A stretch of 64,000 bases of DNA from NCBI RefSeq assembly GCF_024213195.1, contig NZ_JANAVF010000024.1:58187-122186 (forward strand), read 5' to 3'. Made by a program: the position numbers and the translations under genes. Positions 41,195 to 49,745 of this stretch are shown here, one piece after another. Source of the stretch: Streptomyces sp. TBY4. Its GTDB lineage: Bacteria > Actinomycetota > Actinomycetes > Streptomycetales > Streptomycetaceae. Each line of letters starts with the position of its first letter. Position 1 is the stretch's first letter. The notes beneath the pieces are model-generated. The model was not told the DNA's origin. It made no database searches and saw only the letters and a program-made list of their open reading frames with translations.

Positions 41195-41899
41195 TTGCCA
41201 CGCACGGTGCTGGTCACGGGCGGAAACAGGGGAATCGGGCTCGCCATTGCCGAGGAATTCCTCGGACGTGGCGACCGGGTTGCCGTCACCTATCGGAGCG
41301 AACCGCCGGAGGGTAAATTCTTCGCGGTCCGGTGCGATGTCGCCGACCCGGAACAGATCGACGCCGCATTCGCCGCGGTCGAGGCCGAACTCGGCCCGGT
41401 GGAGATCCTCGTGTCCAACGCGGGGATCACCGAGGACCGGCCCATGCTGCGGATGCAGGAGGAGCAGTTCTCCCGGGTCATCGACACCAACCTCACCGGC
41501 GGCTGGCGCTGTGCCCGGCGGGCCCTGCCCAAGATGCTGCGCGGCCGGTGGGGGCGGATCGTCCTCGTGTCCTCCGTCGCCGGACTGCGCGGGAACCAGG
41601 GCCAGGTCAACTACGCCGCCAGCAAGGCCGGCATGGTCGGCATGGCACGCTCGCTCGCCCGCGAGGTCGCCACGTCCGGCATCACCGTGAACGTGGTGGC
41701 GCCCGGCCTGATCGAGACCGACATGACCGCCGCCCTGTCCGGAGCCCGCAAGGACACGCACCTGGCGGAGATCCCGGCGGGCCGGGCGGGCCGGCCGGAG
41801 GACGTGGCCGACACGGTGGCCTGGCTCGCGGGGGAGCGGGCCAGCTACGTCACGGGCGCGGTCGTGCCCGTGGACGGCGGCCTGGGAATGGGGCACTGA
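41195..41899 (+). CDS. fabG: 3-oxoacyl-ACP reductase, FabG-like
   Basis: 234 residues from TTG 41195 (CGGAGAG 6 bp upstream; no better start). SDR motifs VTGGNRGIGLAIAEE, NAGI, NLTGGWRC, SSVAGLRGNQGQVNYAASKAGM (catalytic Ser/Tyr/Lys), PGLIETDM and VPVDGGLGMGH. Reduces 3-ketoacyl-ACP with NADPH. Together with the adjacent FabI (4-bp gap) it resembles the actinobacterial fabG-fabI pair; given the ketosynthases and carrier proteins just downstream, it may serve the local polyketide pathway. Confidence 0.9.
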   Translation: MPRTVLVTGGNRGIGLAIAEEFLGRGDRVAVTYRSEPPEGKFFAVRCDVADPEQIDAAFAAVEAELGPVEILVSNAGITEDRPMLRMQEEQFSRVIDTNLTGGWRCARRALPKMLRGRWGRIVLVSSVAGLRGNQGQVNYAASKAGMVGMARSLAREVATSGITVNVVAPGLIETDMTAALSGARKDTHLAEIPAGRAGRPEDVADTVAWLAGERASYVTGAVVPVDGGLGMGH

Positions 41900-41903
41900 T
41901 CCC

Positions 41904-42692
41904 ATGACCACCACGACTCCTGCCACCACCGGCGGCCTGCTCGCCGGCAAGCGGATCGTCATCACCGGTGTGATCACCGAGCGGTCCATCGCCTTCGCGG
42001 CCGCCCGGGTCGCCCAGGAACAGGGCGCCCGGATCCTCCTCACCGGCTACGGCCGGATGTCCCTGGTCGAACTGGTCTCCCGCCGGCTGCCCGAGAAGCC
42101 GCCGGTCGTGGAGCTCGACGTGACCGACCCCGGGCACCTCGCCCGCCTCCCGGAGCTGGTGGGCGAGCACCTCGGCGGGGTCGACGGAGTACTGCACTCC
42201 ATCGCCTTCGCCCCGCCGAGCTGCCTCGGCGGATTCCTCACCGCCCCCTGGGAGGACGTGGCCACCGCCGTCCACACCTCCGCCTACTCCTACGTCTCCC
42301 TCGCCAAGGCCCTGCTGCCGCTGATGGGCAGCGGCGGCTCGGTGGTCGGACTCACCTTCGACGCCACGAAGGCCTGGTCGGGCTACGACTGGATGGGCGT
42401 GGCCAAGGCCTCCCTGGAGTCCGCCAACCGCTACCTCGCCCGGGAGGCGGGCCCGCTCGGCATCAGGTCGAACCTGGTGGCCGCAGGTCCCCTGCGGACC
42501 AGCGCCGGGAAGGCCATCCCGGGCCTCGCCCGCACCCAGGACGACTGGGCGGCGAAGGCCCCCCTGGGCTGGAACATCACCGAGACGGAGTCCACGGCAC
42601 GGGCCTGCGCCGCGCTGCTCTCCGACTGGTTCCCGGCGACCACGGGCGAGATCGTCCACGTCGACGGGGGACACCACGCGATGGGCGCCTGA
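41904..42692 (+). CDS. fabI: Enoyl-ACP reductase, FabI/InhA type
   Basis: 262 residues. InhA/FabI features: GKRIVITGVITERSIAFAAARVAQEQGARILLTG (modified Rossmann motif), HSIAFAP, SYVSLAKALLPLM, YDWMGVAKASLESANRYLAREAGPLGIRSNLVAAGPLRT (Tyr-x6-Lys), and EIVHVDGGHHAMGA. Catalyses NADH-dependent reduction of the enoyl-ACP double bond. Streptomyces normally have one housekeeping copy beside fabG; whether this pair is that copy or a cluster copy cannot be settled here. Confidence 0.92.
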   Translation: MTTTTPATTGGLLAGKRIVITGVITERSIAFAAARVAQEQGARILLTGYGRMSLVELVSRRLPEKPPVVELDVTDPGHLARLPELVGEHLGGVDGVLHSIAFAPPSCLGGFLTAPWEDVATAVHTSAYSYVSLAKALLPLMGSGGSVVGLTFDATKAWSGYDWMGVAKASLESANRYLAREAGPLGIRSNLVAAGPLRTSAGKAIPGLARTQDDWAAKAPLGWNITETESTARACAALLSDWFPATTGEIVHVDGGHHAMGA

Positions 42693-42729
42693 CCGCGCCC
42701 CAGCACAGCCCAGCACAGCGCAGTACGAA

Positions 42730-42775
42730 AGGGGTGGTGCCCCGGGCCGCACGCGCGGCCCGGGGCACCACCCCT
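42730..42775. terminator. Very strong bidirectional terminator
   Basis: AGGGGTGGTGCCCCGGGCCGC (42730-42750, 21 bp) pairs perfectly with 42755-42775 across an ACGC loop, between convergent fabI and the metallo-hydrolase. Confidence 0.9.
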
Positions 42776-42790
42776 CCTGCGATCCGCGGA

Positions 42791-43582
42791 TCAGAGCGCG
42801 AAGCCGGTGCCCGCCTCGGGAGCGAGCAGCCGCCCGGCCGCACCGGCCTTCTCGAAGGCGGCGCTGACGGTGGCCTGACCCTCCGTGAAGTGCTGCCAGC
42901 CGTCCTGGTGCACGGCGAGCACCTTGCGGGCACCCAGCAGCTCCGCCACCTCCACCGCCTGCTCCGAGGTCAGCGAGAGCAGCGTCGGGCCGAACGGGGC
43001 GAGCTGCGCCGCGCCCACGTGCAGCACCGCCAGGTCCACGCCGGCCCCGCCGAGGCGCTCCGCCAGGGCCTTCACCGGCTCCAGGGAGACGTTGTCACCG
43101 CTGACGTACACCGTCGGCAGGCCCTCGCCGCTGAGCAGGAAGCCGGTGACGGCGCCGAGCATCTGCTCGGTCCCGGCCGGTCCGTGCTGCGCGGGGACCG
43201 CGGTGACCGTGAGGCGGCCGCCGTCCGGGCGCTCCAGTACGTGCTCGGCCCACGGCGCCAGCCCGGTGCCGCCGACGCGCTCCGCGGACTGCTCGGTGGT
43301 GAGCACCAGGGCGACCTCCTTCAGGAAGGCGCGCCCGGCCCCGTCGAGGTTGTCGGGGTGCTGGTCGTGCGACAGCAGGACGGCCGCGACCGGGCCCAGC
43401 TGGTCGGGGGTGAGCGCCGGTCCGGCCACCTTGTGCAGGGCGACCGGGCCCAGCTCGTAGGAGGAACCGGCGGTGTCGAAGGTCGGGTCCGTCACGAACC
43501 GCAGCCCGCCCAGGTCGATGACCGCGGTGGGGCCGCCCACCACGGTGACGGCGAGCTGTCCTGCGGTGTTCTCTGACGTCAT
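42791..43582 (-). CDS. Metallo-beta-lactamase-fold hydrolase (UlaG-like)
   Basis: 263 residues, ATG at 43580-43582 with AAGGAG upstream. Metal motif LLSHDQHPDNLD (HxHxDN-like), further ligands AQHG (VPAQHGPAGTEQ) and GDN (YVSGDNVSLEP), late His in VHQDGWQHFTE. MBL-fold proteins of the UlaG/YddR type hydrolyse lactones or phosphodiesters; the substrate here is unknown. It is 100 bp downstream of the PPTase gene on the same strand and could be the last gene of the polyketide operon. Confidence 0.85.
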   Translation of the reverse strand: MTSENTAGQLAVTVVGGPTAVIDLGGLRFVTDPTFDTAGSSYELGPVALHKVAGPALTPDQLGPVAAVLLSHDQHPDNLDGAGRAFLKEVALVLTTEQSAERVGGTGLAPWAEHVLERPDGGRLTVTAVPAQHGPAGTEQMLGAVTGFLLSGEGLPTVYVSGDNVSLEPVKALAERLGGAGVDLAVLHVGAAQLAPFGPTLLSLTSEQAVEVAELLGARKVLAVHQDGWQHFTEGQATVSAAFEKAGAAGRLLAPEAGTGFAL

Positions 43583-43685
43583 GGAACTGCTCCTTGTAAA
43601 GGTGAGAAGCGGGACTCTGCAACGTGGGGGGGAATCGGGAGGGGGGAATCGGGAGGGGGAAGGAGGAGGCAGCAGCGGCGGCCCG

Positions 43686-44408
43686 TCAGCCGGGTTCCAC
43701 CACCACCAGGCCCCCGGTGAATCCCCGCGGCAGCCGCAGCGGGTGCCAGCGGTGGCCGACGTCCTGGTCCGGAGCCCCGGCCAGCGAGCGCACTCCGGTG
43801 CCCACGGCCTTCACGTACGCCTCCCGCCTGGTCCAGACGTCCAGCCACAGCAGGTCCCCGGCCAGGCCCGAGGCCAGGCCGAGGCGGGCGCGTTCGGCGG
43901 GGGAGAACAGCCGCCGGGCCAGCTCCCCGGCGCGGGGGACCGTACGGACCTCCTCGAGGTCCACGCCGATCCGGGTCCCGGGCGCGAGCCCGGTGCCCAC
44001 GGCGACGCAGACCACACCGGCGGCGTGCGCGATGCTCACGTCCACCCCCGGGGCGTCCGTCACCCAGGGCCGCCCGGCCCGGTCCACGGCGAGGCCCACG
44101 CGGGCGGGCGGCCGCCCGAGCAGCCGCCCCAGCACGTCGCGCAGGACGAACCGGGCCAGGACGAACTCGGCCCGGCCCAGTGGATCGGAGACGGCCTCGT
44201 AGCGGGCCCGTTCGTGCGGGGGCAGCGCGGCGGCCGCCAGCTCCGCCACCGCGCCGTCCGCCAGCCCGCGCCCATCGGCCCACCAGGCGCGCACGACACC
44301 GGGGCGCGCGCCGGCCCGGCCGGCCGCGGCGAAGCGGCCCGCCGGGGCGACCCGCCCCGCCGCGGCGGCCACGGCGGCCGGCGCCGGCTCCAATCCGCTG
44401 CGGGTCAC
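43686..44408 (-). CDS. 4'-phosphopantetheinyl transferase (Sfp type), first of two
   Basis: 240 residues, GTG at 44406-44408 overlapping the upstream stop by 4 bp. Sfp-type signatures: GRPWVTDAPGVDVSIAHAAGVVCVAV (P2), IGVDLEEVR (Mg-binding Asp-x-Glu) and LWLDVWTRREAYVKAVGTG (W-x-x-K/R-E-A-x-x-K). Attaches phosphopantetheine from CoA to carrier-protein serine. Being the last gene of the long minus operon it probably activates the three carrier proteins encoded in it. Confidence 0.9.
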   Translation of the reverse strand: MTRSGLEPAPAAVAAAAGRVAPAGRFAAAGRAGARPGVVRAWWADGRGLADGAVAELAAAALPPHERARYEAVSDPLGRAEFVLARFVLRDVLGRLLGRPPARVGLAVDRAGRPWVTDAPGVDVSIAHAAGVVCVAVGTGLAPGTRIGVDLEEVRTVPRAGELARRLFSPAERARLGLASGLAGDLLWLDVWTRREAYVKAVGTGVRSLAGAPDQDVGHRWHPLRLPRGFTGGLVVVEPG

Positions 44409-45274
44409 GGCCGGCCGGCCGCCAGTACCCGGTCGGCGAGCTCGTCCTCGGTCAGGCCGAAGTGCGAGGTGAGGGCGCTGATCCAGCGCTCCAGGCCGAA
44501 GGCCACGCAACCGGTGAAGGCGGGCTCGCCGTCCGCGGTGCGGATGTCGCAGCGCTCGCCGAAGAAGTTGCGGTGGAAGTTGAGCGAGCCGATGGCCAGC
44601 GAGCCGTCGAAGACGAACTCCTCCTTCACCGGGAAGAGCTGGGCCATCAGTGCGCGTCCCGCGCTCGCGTCGAAGAACGGGTCGCTGGCGGCCTCGATCC
44701 CGACCGGCAGCCCGAGCTCCGCCAGATAGCCCGTGATCTTCTTCCGGAACAGCTCCAGGTGGGCCAGGACCTCGTCCCGCCCGCCGACGCACACGATCTC
44801 CCGCATGCTGAAGCCCAGCAGCCGGCGCAGCGCGTCGTAGTGCGTCTCGCGGCGGAAGCAGGTGGCGACGGTGGTCACCTTGTGGGGACCCTCCAGCGTG
44901 CGGCCCGCCAGGTCCAGGTAGACGTTGTAGCAGGCCGCCGAGGGCAGCGCGTACGAGGCCTCCGTGAGGTGCCCGGCGGGGAGCGAGGGCTCCCGAGGTC
45001 CGCCCGTCGCGTACTCGGGAGCGGCCTCCTCCGTCAGGGCCGCTCCCAGGATCGCCAGCTGCGGGAAGTTCTGGAAGTAGTCCAGCCGGTGCAGGTCCTC
45101 GACCCGCATCAGGGGCGGGTACTGCACCGCGTCCGCGCCGACCTCGGCCGCCCAGCCGGTGAACACCCCTTCCAGCGCGGCCCGCAGCCGCAGCGCGCCC
45201 GGCCCGAGGGTGGCGAGGCCTCCGCGCGTCGAGGGGCTGCGCAGCGCCTCGGTGACCGGGCTACTCGGACTCAT
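44405..45274 (-). CDS. Seryl-tRNA-synthetase-like amino-acid:[carrier-protein] ligase
   Basis: 289 residues, only the catalytic half of a class II synthetase, no tRNA-binding coiled coil. Motif 2-like ATCFRRETHYDALRRLLGFSMREIVCVG, motif 3-like AFTGCVAFGLERWISAL; zinc-type ligands Cys in ATCFRRE and CVAFGLERW positions as in the atypical SerRS-like enzymes. Established: such truncated SerRS homologues (bacterial aa:CP ligases) adenylate Gly/Ala/Ser and load it on a small carrier protein. The gene overlaps by 14 bp a small carrier-protein gene, the expected partner. Amino acid identity cannot be told by eye. Confidence 0.82.
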   Translation of the reverse strand: MSPSSPVTEALRSPSTRGGLATLGPGALRLRAALEGVFTGWAAEVGADAVQYPPLMRVEDLHRLDYFQNFPQLAILGAALTEEAAPEYATGGPREPSLPAGHLTEASYALPSAACYNVYLDLAGRTLEGPHKVTTVATCFRRETHYDALRRLLGFSMREIVCVGGRDEVLAHLELFRKKITGYLAELGLPVGIEAASDPFFDASAGRALMAQLFPVKEEFVFDGSLAIGSLNFHRNFFGERCDIRTADGEPAFTGCVAFGLERWISALTSHFGLTEDELADRVLAAGRP

Positions 45275-45506
45275 GGAAGAACCTCTTTCGAATCGAGTTG
45301 ATCGTACGGAAATCCGACGGGGTTACGTTCTCCATCAAGATCTCTTCGCCCGTCTGTTCTTCCAGTACGTAGAGGAAGTTGACGAAGCCGAGGGAGTCGA
45401 GGATGCGGTTCTCGACCAGGTCGAGCTCCGGATCGATCGAGGTCAGGTCCGGCCGCTTGGTCAGCAGGTACTGGATCACGGCGTCGAAGCCGGTCACGGT
45501 GCTCAT
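45261..45506 (-). CDS. Acyl/aminoacyl carrier protein (partner of the SerRS-like ligase)
   Basis: 81 residues. Four-helix carrier protein; phosphopantetheine Ser in DSLGFVNFLYVLEEQTGEE (N-R-I-L-DSL-G-F). It begins MSTVTGFDAVIQYLLTKRP. Overlaps the diiron oxygenase gene by 4 bp upstream and the ligase gene by 14 bp downstream. Third carrier protein of the locus, physically separated from the two at the operon start; probably carries the amino acid unit rather than the growing chain (inference). Confidence 0.88.
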   Translation of the reverse strand: MSTVTGFDAVIQYLLTKRPDLTSIDPELDLVENRILDSLGFVNFLYVLEEQTGEEILMENVTPSDFRTINSIRKRFFHESE

Positions 45507-46393
45507 GAGCGCGGCAGAACGTCGTCGGTGAAGATGCCCTCGTTCACGAGGAAGCTCATCGAGCGCTTGAGCATCTTGCGCTCCAGCTCGTGGAAGGCCG
45601 GGTCGGCCAGCACCTCGGTGCGCACCTGGTACGGGTTGGGGATGCCCGCGTCCCTGAAGGCCGCCGGGTTCACCAGACCGTCGACGGACTTGCGCAGGTA
45701 CCGCTTGAGGTACAGCTCCAGCTCGGCCAGCTCCTCCGTGCTCAGCTTCTCCCGCAGCTGGCGGTGCAGGTGCGAGACGATCTGCCGGCCGAAGGCGACG
45801 TGCCGGGACTCGTCCTGGTGGTGGATCGCGTTGATCTTGCGGATCGTGGGGTGCAGCCGGTCGTCGTCGCCCATCCGCTTGTTGAAGAAGTCGACGACCT
45901 CTTCGAAGAGCAGCAGCCGCGCGAAGACGAGGAAGTGGGCCGACTCGCCCTCGGACTTCATCTCCAGCTGGACGCCCTTGTCCGGGTAGACCTTGCCGCC
46001 GTACAGCAGGCAGAACCGGGCGAAGAACCACATGTGGGCGTTCTCCTCGCCGATCATGTGGTGGAAGTACTCCGAGGAGAGGGCGAAGTCCTTCGTGTGG
46101 ATCCGCGCGATGATCTCGGTGATCAGCTCACGGATGCCGTCGACGTTCAGGCTGTAGAAGTTGACGCTCTCCCACTTGCTGATCGCCCACTTCTGCTCCT
46201 CGGTGAACGACTCGGCCACCTTGGTCCCGTGGATGGACAGCAGCTCCGGGGACATCCAGTACTGGTCCTCCGGCAGCGTGTCCGGCCAGTCGAACATCGT
46301 GTACGGGTCGTAGTGGTCGCGCTCGGACATCGACACGAGCCGGTCGAGTATGGACTGCAGCTGCTCGTCGGCCTGCAGCACGGGCGTGCTCAT
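45503..46393 (-). CDS. Diiron N-oxygenase-like protein (AurF/CmlI family)
   Basis: 296 residues. Ferritin-like diiron ligands: Glu in SSEYFHHMIGEENAHMWFF with EENAH as E-x-x-H, Glu in LLFEEVVDFFNKR, and the second pair in HHQDESRHVAFGRQIV (H-x3-DE-x-x-H). Established: AurF and CmlI oxidise arylamines such as p-aminobenzoate to nitroarenes, and AzoC (azoxymycins) oxidises them to nitroso for azoxy coupling. PabAB and ADC lyase genes in the same locus supply the arylamine, so N-oxidation of a p-aminobenzoyl unit is the favoured role. Could alternatively hydroxylate carbon. Confidence 0.85.
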   Translation of the reverse strand: MSTPVLQADEQLQSILDRLVSMSERDHYDPYTMFDWPDTLPEDQYWMSPELLSIHGTKVAESFTEEQKWAISKWESVNFYSLNVDGIRELITEIIARIHTKDFALSSEYFHHMIGEENAHMWFFARFCLLYGGKVYPDKGVQLEMKSEGESAHFLVFARLLLFEEVVDFFNKRMGDDDRLHPTIRKINAIHHQDESRHVAFGRQIVSHLHRQLREKLSTEELAELELYLKRYLRKSVDGLVNPAAFRDAGIPNPYQVRTEVLADPAFHELERKMLKRSMSFLVNEGIFTDDVLPRS

Positions 46394-46410
46394 CGGATCC
46401 TTTTCCTCTC

Positions 46411-47502
46411 TCAGTTGCCGGAGCCGTTGGCGGCCACGGCGCTCTCGCGCGGAGCGGGCTGCTCCGCCGAGAGCTGGATGTCCGTCTGGTGGCGCGGGTG
46501 GGCGAACAGGCCGTCGCGGCGGTAGCCGTTCACCGGTTCGTCCGCGTGGTGTTCCGTGGGCAGCAGCCGGTTCAGCAGCGAGCCCGTGAAGGCCCCGGCG
46601 ATCTCCGGGTGCGGGGCCTCGGCGTGGTGGTCGGCCAGGATCACGAAGGCCGGGTCCACGTTCTTGACCAGGCCGTCCTCGTCCACGACCTCCAGCCACG
46701 AATGGGCGAGGTCGAGCATCCCCATGATCCAGCCGCGCCGGGTACGGGCCTCGAAGCCGGCCTCCCGGCACCGCTCGGCCAGCTCCAGGCAGACCGAGAT
46801 GCAGGGGGCGTAGCCCTGGGCCAGCACCTCGTCCTTGCGCCACTGGAGTTCCTCGGGCATCCGGCCCCAGCGGAACCGGTCGGGCCCGTACGAGGTCACG
46901 ATCGCGCGCAGCTCCTCCGAGACGATCTCCCGGCGTTCCCCGGAGGTCACGAGCACCCCGGAGGCGGTGAGCCCGGCGGTGCCGCTCGCGGTGATGTCCT
47001 TCTCCCCGAGCAAGGCTCCCTCGGGCCCGATTGACAGGGACTCCGTCCAGCCGCCGCTGAGCTCCGGGTGCGGCGTGGCCAGGTTCCAGTCGGTGCGCTC
47101 CGGTTCGCCCGGGCCGTGGGCGGCCGGCGGGGTCAGCGCGACCGAGTAGTTCCAGCGCTGCGGCCGGAACAGGGTCCGCGGATCGGCGTGCATCCAGCGC
47201 AGGGCGTAGCGCATCGTCTTCTCGGGGACGGAGGTCCCGGAGCCGGAGTAGAGCGCGAGGTTCACCAGGTCGAAGCGGTCGAAGCGCTCGGCCCCCGGTG
47301 TCCCGCCGTGCGGCAGGCCCGCGCGCAGCAGCTCGTCGAGGATGTCCGGCCCGCACTGGAGCAGTTCGAGCGCGGCCTCCCGCTCCACCCACTCGTCGCG
47401 CAGCTCCGGCGGGATCACCAGCAGGTCGCGGAGGGATTCGAGCCAGCCCTCAAGGCCGCGCGGAGCGGTGGGGCGGGTCCACGGTTTGGCTTCGATGGTC
47501 AT
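46411..47502 (-). CDS. Transglutaminase-like (papain-fold) protein
   Basis: 363 residues, ATG at 47500-47502 overlapping the ligase stop by 4 bp. Catalytic triad of the transglutaminase core: Cys in YAPCISVCLELAERCREAGFEAR, His in MLDLAHSWLEVVDED, Asp in VKNVDPAFVIL. N-terminal about 200 residues have no recognised domain. Established: AdmF (andrimid) is a transglutaminase homologue that forms an amide between two carrier-bound units. Inference: here it may join the polyketide acyl-ACP to the aminoacyl-ACP loaded by the SerRS-like ligase. A protease or peptide-processing role is the alternative. Confidence 0.75.
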   Translation of the reverse strand: MTIEAKPWTRPTAPRGLEGWLESLRDLLVIPPELRDEWVEREAALELLQCGPDILDELLRAGLPHGGTPGAERFDRFDLVNLALYSGSGTSVPEKTMRYALRWMHADPRTLFRPQRWNYSVALTPPAAHGPGEPERTDWNLATPHPELSGGWTESLSIGPEGALLGEKDITASGTAGLTASGVLVTSGERREIVSEELRAIVTSYGPDRFRWGRMPEELQWRKDEVLAQGYAPCISVCLELAERCREAGFEARTRRGWIMGMLDLAHSWLEVVDEDGLVKNVDPAFVILADHHAEAPHPEIAGAFTGSLLNRLLPTEHHADEPVNGYRRDGLFAHPRHQTDIQLSAEQPAPRESAVAANGSGN

Positions 47503-49127
47503 GCACGGCTCCCGGAGGACGTCAGGTGGGTGGGGGCGACCGCCGAGAACGCGGCGCGCAGCGCCGCCTTGTCGGGCTTTCCGTACGAGGCCGTGGGGAT
47601 GTCCGGGACGAACTCGAACCGCCCGGGCACGTGCGCCGCGCCCAGGGCCCCGCGCACCGAGGCGCGCAGCTCCTCCACGAGGCCGGGCCGGCCGGTCTCC
47701 GGCGGGTCCTCCCGGGGGACACAGACGGCGACCAGGGCCTCGCCCGTGACCGGGTCGGGCACGCCGATGACGGCGGCGCGCAGGACGCCCGGATGGGCCG
47801 CCAGCACGTTCTCCACGGCCTGCGGATAGCAGTTGGTCCCGTCCACGATGACCAGGTCCTTGGCCCGCCCGGTCAGGTAGAGGTAGCCGTCCTCGTCGAT
47901 CACCCCGAGGTCGCCGGTGCTCAGCCAGCCGTCCCGCAGGACTTCCCCGCTCAGGTCGGGCCGCTGCCAGTAGCCCGCCATCACCGTGGGTCCGGACACC
48001 TCGACCGCTCCTTCCGTACGGGGCCCCAGCGCGCGGCCGTCCCCGTCCGTGACCCGGAGGGACACCCCGGGCACCGCGCGGCCGACCGAGCCGAACAGCT
48101 CGGGCCGGGACGCGGCGGCCGCCGCGTGGTCCTCGGGAGCCAGGCTGGTGATCGCGATGGCCTCGGTCAGGGCGTAGCTCTGCCGCAGCCGGGGGCCGAG
48201 GCTGCGGACCGCCTGGGCGAGCCGGTGCGGGGTCACGGGCGCACTGCCGTAGCTGACGGCCGCGAGCCCGGAGAGGTCGGTCTCCGCCAGGCCGGGGTGG
48301 TCCAGCAGCCGGTACAGGTACGGCGGGTAGAGGTACGTGGTGACCGGCCGGCCCTCCGCGGAGGCCTCGGCGATCCGCGCCAGCAGCGCCTCCGGGTCGA
48401 ACTCGTCGAACAGCTCGACGCTCACGTGGTGGCGCAGCAGGCCGCAGGCGATCGCGCCCGCGGCGTGCGCCATCGGGGTCATGGCCAGGAACCGCAGCCC
48501 CGGCGGCGGGGCCGCGCCCGCCCAGGCGCCGGCCGCCGCGGCCAGCGCGCCGAAGGTGTACACGACCCCCTTGGGCAGGCCGGTGGTTCCGCCGGTGTAC
48601 AGCACCCGGGCGACATCGTCCTCCCGGGCCGCCACCGGCAGGGGCGCGTCCGAGCGGGCGGCGGCCGCCGCGAGCAGGTCGGTCACGTCCGGGTCCTCGA
48701 CCGGGCCGAGCCCGAACAGCAGCTTCACCCCGGCGGCGCGGGCGAGTTCCGCCATGCGGGGCCCCGGCAGGATCGGCCCGGCGCAGGCGAGGATCACGGC
48801 GGCGGGGGCGGCGTCGCGCAGGATGTGCGCGGCGACCTGCTCGCCGCCGGCCGCGTACACCGGGGTGTAGCTGATGCCGAGCAGGTGCGAGGCCAGGCCC
48901 ACCGCCGACATCTCGATCGGGTTGGCGGCCAGCAGGACCAGCCGGTCCCCGCGGCCCAGCCCCGCGTCCCGCAGGACCCGGGCCGTGCGGTAGGCCAGCG
49001 AGAGCAGGCCGGCGAAGGTCATGGACCGCTCGCCGTGGATCAGCGCGGTGCGCTCGGCGCGGGCGGCGAACTGCTCGACGGCGCTGGTGACGTACGCGGC
49101 GGGGGCGCCGGAATCGGGCGCGGTCAC
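47499..49127 (-). CDS. Acyl/aryl-AMP (CoA) ligase
   Basis: 542 residues, GTG at 49125-49127. ANL motifs: VLYTGGTTGLPKGVVYTF (P-loop), MTPMAHAAG, YGSAPV, SYALTEAIAI (A5), LSTGDLGVIDEDGYLYLTGRAKDLVIVDGTNCYPQAVE (A7-A8), SYGKPDKAALR (catalytic Lys). Likely activates the aromatic starter or a released acid for loading on a carrier protein. Sits between the transglutaminase-like gene and a small metal-binding-like protein with 4-bp overlaps on both sides. Confidence 0.9.
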   Translation of the reverse strand: MTAPDSGAPAAYVTSAVEQFAARAERTALIHGERSMTFAGLLSLAYRTARVLRDAGLGRGDRLVLLAANPIEMSAVGLASHLLGISYTPVYAAGGEQVAAHILRDAAPAAVILACAGPILPGPRMAELARAAGVKLLFGLGPVEDPDVTDLLAAAAARSDAPLPVAAREDDVARVLYTGGTTGLPKGVVYTFGALAAAAGAWAGAAPPPGLRFLAMTPMAHAAGAIACGLLRHHVSVELFDEFDPEALLARIAEASAEGRPVTTYLYPPYLYRLLDHPGLAETDLSGLAAVSYGSAPVTPHRLAQAVRSLGPRLRQSYALTEAIAITSLAPEDHAAAAASRPELFGSVGRAVPGVSLRVTDGDGRALGPRTEGAVEVSGPTVMAGYWQRPDLSGEVLRDGWLSTGDLGVIDEDGYLYLTGRAKDLVIVDGTNCYPQAVENVLAAHPGVLRAAVIGVPDPVTGEALVAVCVPREDPPETGRPGLVEELRASVRGALGAAHVPGRFEFVPDIPTASYGKPDKAALRAAFSAVAPTHLTSSGSRA

Positions 49128-49687
49128 GGGGTCTCCTTCCCGGGGGCGGTGGTGGCGGTGGTCGTGGTCGCGGTCGTCGTGGTCGTACGGAAGCGGCAGG
49201 CGGAGCCGCCGGTGCGCAGGCACTCCACGCGGTGATCGCTGACCTGCGTCTTCAACCCCTCGAACCAGCCCGCGCGCATCTGCGGGCACGGGCACTCGTA
49301 CCCCTCCAGCGTTCCGGCGCGCGCGAGCATCTCCAGGGCGAAGTTGCGGGTGACCGCCGTCTCGAAGGACTCCTCGCCGCTGACCTTGTTGGAGGCCTCC
49401 ACGGCGTCCCCGGTCATCAGCTCCGAGATGCCGGTCAGCGCTCCGGCCAGCTCGGCGGCGGAGAGCCCCGGGCCCAGCCCCTCGTCCCGCGCGTAGGCGG
49501 CGGCGATCCGCCGGGTGACGAACTGCATGGCCTCCGCGTTCACCTCGTTCGCCGCGTCCTGGCCGAACCGCCGCGCGACCCCCTGGTACCAGCGGGCGTC
49601 GTGCAGCCACCAGAACTGGCGCAGCAGGTCGGCGGAGGGCTCGCCGGGGTCTGCCGGTCCGGGCGCCTGGGAGGCGGAACTGGTCAC
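49124..49687 (-). CDS. Small Cys-rich protein, DUF6125/ATC-hydrolase-like
   Basis: 187 residues. N-terminal helical part (LLRQFWWLHDARWYQGVARRFGQDAANEVNAEAMQF). The C-terminal half has the pattern YECPCPQMRAGWFEGL...VECLRTGGSACRFRT, two Cys pairs as in DUF6125 and the L-2-amino-thiazoline-4-carboxylate-hydrolase-like/V4R group, probably binding a metal. The tail is a low-complexity run of about 15 Thr/Ala residues encoded by GTG/GTC-type trinucleotide repeats (49139-49196 read on the plus strand). Function unknown; conserved position inside the operon suggests an accessory enzyme. Confidence 0.65.
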   Translation of the reverse strand: MTSSASQAPGPADPGEPSADLLRQFWWLHDARWYQGVARRFGQDAANEVNAEAMQFVTRRIAAAYARDEGLGPGLSAAELAGALTGISELMTGDAVEASNKVSGEESFETAVTRNFALEMLARAGTLEGYECPCPQMRAGWFEGLKTQVSDHRVECLRTGGSACRFRTTTTTATTTTATTAPGKETP

Positions 49688-49745
49688 GGTGTCCTCGTCC
49701 TTCGGATCGGAGAGCGGATGGGAGGGGAGAGCGGGCGGCAGCGGT

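Noticed and set aside
44405..45274. Genuine seryl-tRNA synthetase
   Set aside because: Only about 290 residues, no N-terminal coiled-coil arm for tRNA, and coupled to a carrier-protein gene inside a biosynthetic operon.
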